The position numbers and the translations under genes were made by a program. A stretch of DNA of 6,982 nt from Bdellovibrio sp. (GTDB lineage: Bacteria; Bdellovibrionota; Bdellovibrionia; Bdellovibrionales; UBA1609), in contig RFKI01000119.1 in the NCBI GenBank assembly GCA_003694355.1, positions 1 through 6,982 on the forward strand, given 5' to 3'. Below the pieces are notes generated by a model, which saw only the letters and a program-made list of their open reading frames with translations, was not told the origin of the DNA and made no database searches. Below are positions 1 to 6,340 of this stretch, in pieces; position 1 is the first letter of the stretch, and the number at the start of each line of letters is the position of its first letter.

Positions 1-1
1 A

Positions 2-958
2 ACAGCACAAATCATCTACCTAAACCAAAACACAACCAACAACAAAACACCCCTAGAAATAACATACTCACAACCACAAAGCAAACAAGCAATATTCGTG
101 CCTCCAAGAATAAGGGTGTTTAACAATTCGTGTGTTGAAACTTGCTTGTTTGACGGACTTACAGAAGATGATTACATGCTTATCATCAACATAACGAATG
201 CCACCTTGATTATTGAGAATATTATGTTTGACATTGAAACCCTCGATTACATACCGCCTGAGAAGAGGGAGAGGACTGTTTACCTAAATAAGGCTGTTAA
301 TGAATCAATAGAAAGATCCATACAATGGCTTACAGGGCAGAATAACATTGACATTGGCTCATTGTATGCCTTGCACGAGGCAAATAAAGTACTGAATGAT
401 CAGCGACTTTCAACATTGATTGCTGAGCAGCTGGATCGGACAAGCGACTTTTACCTCCCCTACAAACGCTTGATAAAAGGTGAGCCTTTCAGCCTGTCTG
501 AAGTAGACGAGCGCTTTTTTGAGTTCAGGTATAATTCTAACCTAATTCCGATCCTACGCTGCCAGCAGCACCCATTAACAGCAGAGTTTTTGGACAGGCT
601 CGTTGATATTAGAGGAACAGATGAGGAGTATGGTTATTATGATGACTTGCATGTCCTCCTTGCGCTTGTTTGGATGAGGGAAAGAAAGTGCTTTGATGAA
701 GATTTAATAGACCTGTTTATCAAGCAGAGAATCATGCTGGTTGAGAAAAAACCAGTCGGCAATATAAGCTTGGACATGCTGGCTGAGCGCCTCGCATTCA
801 TACAGTACGCGGGCTACAGCGTTTCATCCGACCAAATAACAACCCTTGTTGAAAACCAGAATACTGACGGCGGCTTTGGAATAATGTATGGCGAGAAATC
901 ACATCCCCACGCAACATCTCATGCGCTATGGGCTTTGGCGGAGTGGAGCAATGGATAA
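2..958 (+). CDS. Surface protein with C-terminal alpha/alpha-toroid (prenyltransferase-repeat-like) domain, 5' partial
   Basis: The frame is open to the left edge, so this is the 3' part (318 residues visible) of a longer gene; the GTG at 98 is probably internal. Visible residues 1-34 are a low-complexity Asn/Thr/Gln/Lys-rich linker. Residues 35-80 look like beta strands and include a CVETC pair (Cys44, Cys48) and NIT/NAT sequons. From about residue 90 the chain is helical. It ends with a motif typical of prenyltransferase/squalene-oxidase repeats: QNTDGGFG, a gap, then ATSHALWALAEW. That repeat occurs in alpha/alpha-toroid enzymes and binding domains. Only this last copy is clear; earlier ones are degenerate, and no cyclase DXDD motif is visible, so catalysis is not supported. 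The linker and sequons suggest an outside location, probably behind an N-terminal anchor that is not seen. The stop overlaps the next gene by 8 bases, implying one operon and coupled translation. Substrate and function are unknown. Confidence 0.75.
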   Translation, partial: TAQIIYLNQNTTNNKTPLEITYSQPQSKQAIFVPPRIRVFNNSCVETCLFDGLTEDDYMLIINITNATLIIENIMFDIETLDYIPPEKRERTVYLNKAVNESIERSIQWLTGQNNIDIGSLYALHEANKVLNDQRLSTLIAEQLDRTSDFYLPYKRLIKGEPFSLSEVDERFFEFRYNSNLIPILRCQQHPLTAEFLDRLVDIRGTDEEYGYYDDLHVLLALVWMRERKCFDEDLIDLFIKQRIMLVEKKPVGNISLDMLAERLAFIQYAGYSVSSDQITTLVENQNTDGGFGIMYGEKSHPHATSHALWALAEWSNG

Positions 959-1016
959 GGCAAAAATTTGTTTGGCACTGGGCATTTTAATTTTGCTAGG
1001 TTCAATTGCATATGCT
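951..1016 (+). other. Signal peptide of the giant surface protein
   Basis: Residues 1-22 show a short basic N-region (MDKAK), a hydrophobic core (LALGILILLG) and a small-residue cleavage context (AYA before GNC). This directs Sec export. There is no lipobox at the predicted cleavage point: the first mature Cys (Cys25) follows AGN, and Cys7 lies inside the leader. Exact cleavage position is inferred. Confidence 0.8.
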
Positions 1017-4000
1017 GGAAATTGTGACTCAGTATTAACAATTAATTGCCATAACTGTTTTGCAAATGTTGGGAGTGGAAAAATGATTTCATGCAATAAT
1101 GACTTCTTCAATCTTTTTAATGCTCCTTGCACAGAGCCAAATGTTCTTTATTGGGAAGATTACACAGGAGGGTCATGGCAGCAGGTTCCAGCAAGCGATA
1201 TTGACATTGACTGCTCAGGTAATGATTGTAGCCAAAGCAACATAATCAGGAATTATCATTATGGAAGAACGATCACTTGTGAAACAAACGGCTCTTTTGA
1301 CATAAGATGCAGCAATGATTTAAACCAAAATTCAAGCTCTGTCACTTTAATTTGCAATGGAGCTCCTACAGTAAGCCTCGTTTCTCCGGCAAATGGCTCT
1401 ACAGACACGGACGGCAACTTAAGCCTTACCTGCAATGCAAGTGATGACCGCGGCCTGTCAAAAATAACTTTGTATCATAATATTAATGGAATCTTTTCCG
1501 CAAACCAAACAGTCTCTGTTGGGGGGACACAGAACTCGACAACTTTCAACCTTACAAACGTTCTCCCAGGAAGCTATGAATGGAATTGCAAAGCAACAGA
1601 CAATGAGAGCTACTCAGCATTTGCCTCCCAAAATAATACAATAAATGTTTGCAACCCGCAAAGCACTTGGGTTGTTAACATGAGCCAGACATGTGTTGGG
1701 AAGGCAATAAGTGTTGATAAGCTTATAGTCAAGGAAGGTTATACTTTAATTCTTGAGGACACAACAATAACAATAGCGAGAAGCACTATAAACGGCGAGC
1801 TTGTAGTAAGGAATTCAAAAGGGACAATATGGCAGAACGAAAACTTGACTATCAATGGAAACTTCACCCTTGACAACTCAACCCTGCGAATGAATGGCAG
1901 CACTGATGGCCAGCTTAGAATAGAAGTTAATTCTACAGGCAGAATGATTATTGTTAATGGAAGCAATATAACAAACGGCGAAACACCCTCAGCCCATTAT
2001 TTGTTCTTGGTTAGGCAGGGCGCCTATTTTGAGATGAGGGATTCTTATATTAGCAAAGTCGGCTACCAGTACACTGGAAACTCAAATGATTTCGGGCTTT
2101 GGATAAACACAAACAATTCAATAATTGTGAACAACACCTTTACAGACAATTATTATCATTTGGTAACTTACGGTGCAAACAACACAATTATTAGCAACAA
2201 CAACTTCGGCGATAATCCAACAGGTAATTATTCATTAGTCCTCTTGGGGACGACGCAAACAAACGCAGGCTACAATTACAACGTATCAAACAATGTTTTT
2301 GGTGATGCTGCAGAAAACGCGATTTACGCAGAGGGCATTCATAACAGCACGTTTGAAAACAATAGGATAGTTTCTGAAACAAAGATTGGTTTGCAGCTTG
2401 TTTCAAGCGACAACAACACTTTTATTAATAATACAATAAGTGTTAATTTGTCATGCTCAACGTGCAGCGCTGCATATATTACAACAAACTCAAAAAACAA
2501 CATATTTGAAGGAGGAATTTTAAACAGCACTCAATACGGCTTGTATTTTTGGGGAGCTGACAATAACAGGTTTATCAGCCTGAACATAAGCGGCGATGTT
2601 TCTGACATTTATTATAAAGGAGCTCCTGGAACTAAAAAGAATTATTTGATTAATGCAACATTCAATAAGAGCAAGCTTGATTTGCAGAGCAGTGATGACG
2701 AGCTTCATGTATTATGGTATCTTGACTTGCTGGTAAATGACTCCAACGGCACAAACATTAACAACGCCTCTGTCATTATAACAAATAATTCAGGCTCTGT
2801 TGTTGTTAATGAAAACACAAACAGCACAGGCCAAATTTTAAGGAAAAACCTTACTGAGTACTTTGCAACCTCACTGGCAACAACTTATGCTACTAATTAC
2901 ACAATCAACGTTAGCAAGGAAGGCTACTCAAATTACACTCAGCAATTAAACCTGACAGGCAGCACAACCCTCAACGTGGAAATGAATTACGTTCCGGTCT
3001 TAATAAACATCACGACAAACGAATCAGGAATGATTGATGAGGACAGCTCGATTAATTTCACCTCGTTTTGGATTGACACTCCTGACAATGTTATGCTCTT
3101 GATAGCAAACAATTCTGATTTTACAGGCTGTAATTATACCATCAACAGCGGCTGTCTTTGCAACGCGTCATCTTCCTCAAATAACGTGTCTTGCGTCGCA
3201 ACCTTAACAGATTATTCGCAGCAAAGCTTTGAGTGGTACGGCAAAGTTTGTGATGAAGAAGCATGCTCGAACACAACCAATTTTAGTATAACAGTAAACA
3301 GGTATCCGGAAGTTACTCTTATTGCCCCTCAAAACAACACTGCAAAGCTTTACAACAACCTTACTTTTAGTTGGAACGGCACAGACAGCGATAATGACAG
3401 CATTGCAGAATACAACCTTTTGATTGGAAACTCTGACTTTTCAGTCATTTATGTTAATAAGACGACAAGCAGCACTAATTACTCAAACGCATCGCTACCT
3501 GACGGAAGCGTTTACTGGAAAGTGAGAGGAAAAGATAATAGGGGTTACGGCGATTTCTCACAAACGTGGCTCGTCGATGTTGTCAGGGCAGAAATAAATA
3601 TTAGCAGCCCAGCCAATAATTCTGTGAATAACGCTGGAAGCATGCTAAGCGTAAATATCACAGAAGTTAACAGGTCTGATTGGATAGCAAATGTGACGCT
3701 AACTGTTAATGGGGATGGTTCTAACTTGACTTACCAGGCAGTTAGCGTCTCGCCTTCACTCTGGCAGTATAATTACACAATAAACTCCAGCTTAAGCGCA
3801 AGGTATCTTGGCTTAGTTGCGCATGCATACAACAACACTTTAGAAGAGGTTAATGATACTATTAGTATAAGGGTTAATGATGTGGATGCGTCTGACCCTG
3901 TGATTAACAAGATCTGCCCGTTCAGGAGCTATCCAAGGATTAATGACATTGTTGAGATAAGCGTTAATTCAAGCCTTCACACATTTATGAACAAGTCTGT

Positions 4001-5948
4001 TGTTAATGTAACTTTGCCGAACAGCTCTGTTGTTACACCAAGCCTGGCAGCTTCTTCGGAATCACTTCACGTAAATGAGAATGAATCAAACATTTCATAC
4101 CAGCACAATTACACCCTGAACGTTACTGAGAATGGCTCTTACACAATAAGCGCTTTGGTTCAGGATGTTAATGGCAATTTTGCCACAAAAAATTACACTT
4201 TCAACGTAAGCCATAACTCAGAGCTTTTCAACATTACAGCGGGAAGCGGTTATAATATTACGTTAAGAGATGTCTGCAGCAACAGGGTTATTGAGACAAA
4301 CGAAACAATACATAATGTCAGCCCTGGAATTTACAACATAGAAATAAGGGGGACGTTGGCTGGAGGTGTGTATTCATTAGTTATGAATTTGACTAATGCA
4401 ACATTAAGCGCCTCAAACTCAACAATAACAATCAATGACCTTCCAGAGAACCTACAGGTTCCGAGCAATTTGGCATTGAGGCAAGTGTTTGGCGTCGGAT
4501 TTGGGTTTTCGTTCGCTTCTGGACAGGGCGAAATAAATTATGCTGATGCTTCCTCGAATTTCTTAGAGGATGGCTCTACACAGCTAGTGAAATGCAATAA
4601 TGAGAATGACTGTAGCAATCCCCAGCAGATCACAGGCTTTAATATTGACACCAGTTCTGACGAGATAACATGGGCTTTGAGCGGAGGAACAGTAATAATT
4701 GGCATTGTTGAAAATGCAGGGGAAGTTGTTGTTGTAAGGCATAAAAGCGGTGGTGTTATAGGAATATCAAACACGTCCGACCTTAATGTGTCATTTGAAG
4801 AGCTGCCTAGCGATTACTTCAAGTATGTGAACATTGATGTCATTGCACCCTGCAGGATCTCACTTTATACAAAGGACAGGATCACTGTTCCTATAATCAT
4901 AAAAAACACAGGAGAAACGGATTTGTACAGGGTGATTCTTGCGGCAGAGATATCAAGCCTTGCATTGTCAGCAGAGCCGTACAAGCAGAAGTTTATTCTC
5001 CTAAAAGCTGGTGGTTCCATAAAGACAAACCTTACTATTATAAGCCAGGCAAATGTTGGCACCTACAAGGTTGAGGTCATAGCAAACGCAGGAGACCCTG
5101 TAATAATGGACAGCTCTGACATAATAGTTGACATTGTTAAGAAGACAAAAGATGTTAAGTCGAAAGCAGAGGCAAAACTCAAGTTTGTTGAGAGTGTGTT
5201 TGAGGAGAACGAGGAATGCTGGGTTGTGGATGACCTTTTGGCACAGGCAAAAGACTCGCTTTCAAATGATGATTATGACAAGGTTGAAAGCCTTGCCAGC
5301 TCAGCACTGCAGGCGTGCAAGGAAATTATTGGGGAGGAGCGAGCAAACATCGTGGAAGCGCCCTCAAACAGGGTTTTTGCTGAGCAGGACATTGCTATTT
5401 TGGTTATTAGCATATTGATTATTGCAGTGCTTATTGGGATAAAGATTGGATATGATTTGCTGCAGAAGCCGGCAAAGGGCCACGGCAAGGCAAGACTGTT
5501 CCTTTTGAAGATTGTGTCAGCGTTCAGAAAAAGAAGCGTTTATGCATGGATTCTTGCAATAGGAAGTTCGCTGTTCCTATTCTCAGGAACCACAATAACT
5601 TCCAATGCTGTACTAAACACACAGGGAATACCAGCCAGTGAAGTAGGAATCATTTTAGTTATTGCCAAATTGCTTGTCACAGCTGTTTTAACAGTTATTA
5701 TTGTGTATGTTATAATTTTCCATCCATTAAGAAGGAAGTCAAGGCTTGAAAGCGATTTTAACAGGTATTTTATGAGCGTGAGCAGAGCTAAGAAGGCCGG
5801 CAAATCAGCAATAATGAGTTATAAGCGCTTGAACAGAGTTTATAAACAAATCGCTTCTGAGAAGGGAATAAGTAAGAAGGAAAAGGTATTGGCATATAAG
5901 AAAGTTAAGAAAGCATATTGCCATCTGCAAAAAATAAGCAGAAGATGA
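951..5948 (+). CDS. Giant secreted, membrane-anchored multidomain surface glycoprotein with beta-helix and Ig-like domains
   Basis: This encodes 1665 residues. The ATG at 951 is chosen because it opens a classic signal peptide (Lys3/Lys5, hydrophobic core 8-19, likely cleavage after AYA22) and has GGAG seven bases upstream; the in-frame ATG at 888 would bury that signal. Order: Cys-rich domain 25-135 (ten Cys); Ig-like 138-233 with a LTCNAS/WNCKAT Cys pair; right-handed beta-helix of NosD/PbH1 type about 234-580; carboxypeptidase-regulatory-like sandwich about 585-679; four Ig/Fn3-like sandwiches about 680-1090; unassigned beta-rich stretch 1090-1300; CARDB/NEW3-like sandwich 1301-1396; helical stalk about 1398-1475; membrane helices near 1480-1502, 1531-1550 and 1566-1592; Lys/Arg-rich tail to 1665. 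I hand-counted about 88 N-X-S/T sequons, all before residue 1380. Loop charges fit ectodomain outside, tail inside. The role is probably cell-surface structure, adhesion or glycan contact. No catalytic residues were recognised. Confidence 0.9.
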   Translation: MDKAKICLALGILILLGSIAYAGNCDSVLTINCHNCFANVGSGKMISCNNDFFNLFNAPCTEPNVLYWEDYTGGSWQQVPASDIDIDCSGNDCSQSNIIRNYHYGRTITCETNGSFDIRCSNDLNQNSSSVTLICNGAPTVSLVSPANGSTDTDGNLSLTCNASDDRGLSKITLYHNINGIFSANQTVSVGGTQNSTTFNLTNVLPGSYEWNCKATDNESYSAFASQNNTINVCNPQSTWVVNMSQTCVGKAISVDKLIVKEGYTLILEDTTITIARSTINGELVVRNSKGTIWQNENLTINGNFTLDNSTLRMNGSTDGQLRIEVNSTGRMIIVNGSNITNGETPSAHYLFLVRQGAYFEMRDSYISKVGYQYTGNSNDFGLWINTNNSIIVNNTFTDNYYHLVTYGANNTIISNNNFGDNPTGNYSLVLLGTTQTNAGYNYNVSNNVFGDAAENAIYAEGIHNSTFENNRIVSETKIGLQLVSSDNNTFINNTISVNLSCSTCSAAYITTNSKNNIFEGGILNSTQYGLYFWGADNNRFISLNISGDVSDIYYKGAPGTKKNYLINATFNKSKLDLQSSDDELHVLWYLDLLVNDSNGTNINNASVIITNNSGSVVVNENTNSTGQILRKNLTEYFATSLATTYATNYTINVSKEGYSNYTQQLNLTGSTTLNVEMNYVPVLINITTNESGMIDEDSSINFTSFWIDTPDNVMLLIANNSDFTGCNYTINSGCLCNASSSSNNVSCVATLTDYSQQSFEWYGKVCDEEACSNTTNFSITVNRYPEVTLIAPQNNTAKLYNNLTFSWNGTDSDNDSIAEYNLLIGNSDFSVIYVNKTTSSTNYSNASLPDGSVYWKVRGKDNRGYGDFSQTWLVDVVRAEINISSPANNSVNNAGSMLSVNITEVNRSDWIANVTLTVNGDGSNLTYQAVSVSPSLWQYNYTINSSLSARYLGLVAHAYNNTLEEVNDTISIRVNDVDASDPVINKICPFRSYPRINDIVEISVNSSLHTFMNKSVVNVTLPNSSVVTPSLAASSESLHVNENESNISYQHNYTLNVTENGSYTISALVQDVNGNFATKNYTFNVSHNSELFNITAGSGYNITLRDVCSNRVIETNETIHNVSPGIYNIEIRGTLAGGVYSLVMNLTNATLSASNSTITINDLPENLQVPSNLALRQVFGVGFGFSFASGQGEINYADASSNFLEDGSTQLVKCNNENDCSNPQQITGFNIDTSSDEITWALSGGTVIIGIVENAGEVVVVRHKSGGVIGISNTSDLNVSFEELPSDYFKYVNIDVIAPCRISLYTKDRITVPIIIKNTGETDLYRVILAAEISSLALSAEPYKQKFILLKAGGSIKTNLTIISQANVGTYKVEVIANAGDPVIMDSSDIIVDIVKKTKDVKSKAEAKLKFVESVFEENEECWVVDDLLAQAKDSLSNDDYDKVESLASSALQACKEIIGEERANIVEAPSNRVFAEQDIAILVISILIIAVLIGIKIGYDLLQKPAKGHGKARLFLLKIVSAFRKRSVYAWILAIGSSLFLFSGTTITSNAVLNTQGIPASEVGIILVIAKLLVTAVLTVIIVYVIIFHPLRRKSRLESDFNRYFMSVSRAKKAGKSAIMSYKRLNRVYKQIASEKGISKKEKVLAYKKVKKAYCHLQKISRR
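1650..2690 (+). other. Right-handed parallel beta-helix region (NosD/PbH1-like)
   Basis: Residues about 234-580 of the giant protein carry short, irregular strand repeats of the form N-N-S/T-I-I-x-N-N-x-F, for example NNSIIVNNTF, NNTIISNNNF, NSTFENNRI and NNTFINNTI. Asn ladders at the turns are characteristic of PbH1/NosD repeats. In known families this fold binds or cleaves polysaccharides, or serves as a rigid spacer. No lyase or hydrolase acidic cluster stands out, so binding or scaffolding is favoured. Confidence 0.8.
5388..5945 (+). other. C-terminal three-helix membrane anchor and basic cytoplasmic tail
   Basis: Residues 1480-1665 hold three hydrophobic segments: AILVISILIIAVLIGIKIGY; AWILAIGSSLFLFSG; and VGIILVIAKLLVTAVLTVII. 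A Lys/Arg-rich loop follows the first (KPAKGHGKAR and FRKRS) and a roughly 70-residue basic tail follows the third. A short polar loop with no arginine or lysine separates helices two and three. By the positive-inside rule the ectodomain is outside and the tail inside. A single helix would be enough to anchor the protein, so the extra helices and tail suggest a partner or a cytoplasmic contact. Confidence 0.75.
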
Positions 5949-5986
5949 TTCTAAAGATGGATAATTTTGTAAATCCAAAAAATTTA

Positions 5987-6007
5987 AATACATACAATGT
6001 ATGTATT
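5987..6007. repeat. Inverted repeat IR1, candidate operator
   Basis: A perfect 21-bp inverted repeat: arms AATACATACA (5987-5996) and TGTATGTATT (5998-6007) flank one A at 5997. The central 19 bp are identical to those of IR2. It begins 38 bases after the giant gene's stop and follows an AT-rich stretch (ATTTAAATA). It is probably the distal site of a three-site operator, though function is inferred. Confidence 0.7.
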
Positions 6008-6034
6008 AATCAAAGCAAAAAATATAAATATAGT

Positions 6035-6055
6035 TATACATACAATGTATGTATA
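6035..6055. repeat. Inverted repeat IR2, candidate operator
   Basis: A perfect 21-bp inverted repeat: arms TATACATACA (6035-6044) and TGTATGTATA (6046-6055) around A6045. The inner 19 bp match IR1 exactly, and the centre-to-centre distance is 48 bp. A second TATA-like stretch (AATATAAATA, 6021-6030) lies just upstream, so this repeat could cover its own weak promoter as well. Confidence 0.7.
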
Positions 6056-6065
6056 TATATCAATA

Positions 6066-6071
6066 TTTTTT
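6066..6071 (+). terminator. Possible T-tract terminator after the giant gene
   Basis: A run of six T residues lies about 120 bases after the stop at 5948 and just ahead of the next promoter. Archaeal termination often uses T tracts without a strong hairpin. IR2, upstream of it, could fold only into a weak AU-rich stem. The call is tentative because the region is AT-rich throughout. Confidence 0.25.
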
Positions 6072-6088
6072 AGAAAACCTTATAAATT
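6072..6088 (+). promoter_or_regulatory. Archaeal promoter (BRE plus TATA box) for the HTH operon
   Basis: CTTATAAAT (6079-6087) matches the archaeal TATA box, and the purine-rich AGAAAAC just before it (6072-6078) fits a TFB recognition element. Transcription would start about 25 bases downstream, near 6108-6114, so the ATG at 6116 is leaderless or nearly so. No Shine-Dalgarno sequence precedes that ATG, which agrees with this. Confidence 0.65.
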
Positions 6089-6109
6089 ATTACACACAGT
6101 GTGTGTAAT
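6089..6109. repeat. Inverted repeat IR3, promoter-overlapping candidate operator
   Basis: A perfect 21-bp inverted repeat: arms ATTACACACA (6089-6098) and TGTGTGTAAT (6100-6109) around G6099. It has the same geometry as IR1 and IR2 but differs at two positions per arm, each matched in the other arm, so symmetry is kept. Centre distance to IR2 is 54 bp. It fills the gap between the TATA box and the start at 6116, where a bound protein would block RNA polymerase or TFB. Confidence 0.75.
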
Positions 6110-6115
6110 TAATAT

Positions 6116-6340
6116 ATGATGTTGCAGCAAAAGAAAGCTCATAATAAGAGAAAGGAGTATGTGCTAATCCCATCATTTATTCTTGAGGACAGAACATTAA
6201 GCGTCTTGGAAGCCTTAGTAGAGTTTCTTAAGGAAAAGAAAGGCCTCAATTATCACGAGATTGGTGTTCTTCTCAACAGGGATGAACGCAACATCTGGAC
6301 TGTTTATCACCGTGCTAGAAAGAAGAGGGGTAAAAAATGA
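6116..6340 (+). CDS. Small helix-turn-helix DNA-binding protein, likely local regulator
   Basis: This encodes 74 residues, very basic at both ends. Residues 29-42 (SVLEALVEFLKEKK) form a first helix. Residues 45-53 (NYHEIGVLL) and 55-68 (RDERNIWTVYHRAR) form a helix-turn-helix unit resembling sigma-70 region 4-like domains, with the second as recognition helix. There is no ligand domain, so it probably acts as a DNA-only dimer. The ATG at 6116 is chosen; ATG 6119 is an equally possible start. It sits directly behind three matched inverted repeats and a TATA box, which points to autoregulation. Its stop shares an ATGA with the next gene, so the membrane protein is presumably its co-transcribed partner or target. 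The family assignment rests on pattern recognition; a small antitoxin-like or architectural DNA-binding role is an alternative. Confidence 0.8.
   Translation: MMLQQKKAHNKRKEYVLIPSFILEDRTLSVLEALVEFLKEKKGLNYHEIGVLLNRDERNIWTVYHRARKKRGKK
6324..6331 (+). promoter_or_regulatory. Shine-Dalgarno-like site for the downstream membrane protein
   Basis: GAGGGGT at the end of the HTH gene lies five bases before the ATG at 6337 and can pair with an anti-SD sequence. It contrasts with the near-leaderless HTH gene and supports internal initiation on a shared mRNA. Confidence 0.5.

Noticed and set aside
98..100. GTG at 98 as the true start of the first gene
   Set aside because: The frame stays open to the window edge with plausible linker sequence, and no Shine-Dalgarno or TATA element precedes it.
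888..950. Upstream in-frame ATG at 888 as the start of the giant surface protein
   Set aside because: It would add 21 polar residues before a clear signal peptide and extend the overlap with the previous gene to 71 bases. The ATG at 951 has a GGAG at proper spacing.
1650..2690. Polysaccharide lyase or NosD copper-maturation function for the beta-helix
   Set aside because: The fold is supported, but no catalytic residues or nitrous-oxide reductase neighbours are visible, so an enzymatic or NosD name would be unsupported.
5128..5418. Plus-strand 96-residue frame inside the helical stalk region of the giant gene
   Set aside because: It is an out-of-frame shadow of lysine- and glutamate-rich codons with no initiation signal.
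5987..6109. Inverted repeats as a CRISPR array or transposon ends
   Set aside because: There are only three copies, each a palindrome, with spacings of 48 and 54 bp and non-spacer-like AT-rich intervals. No Cas or transposase gene is present.
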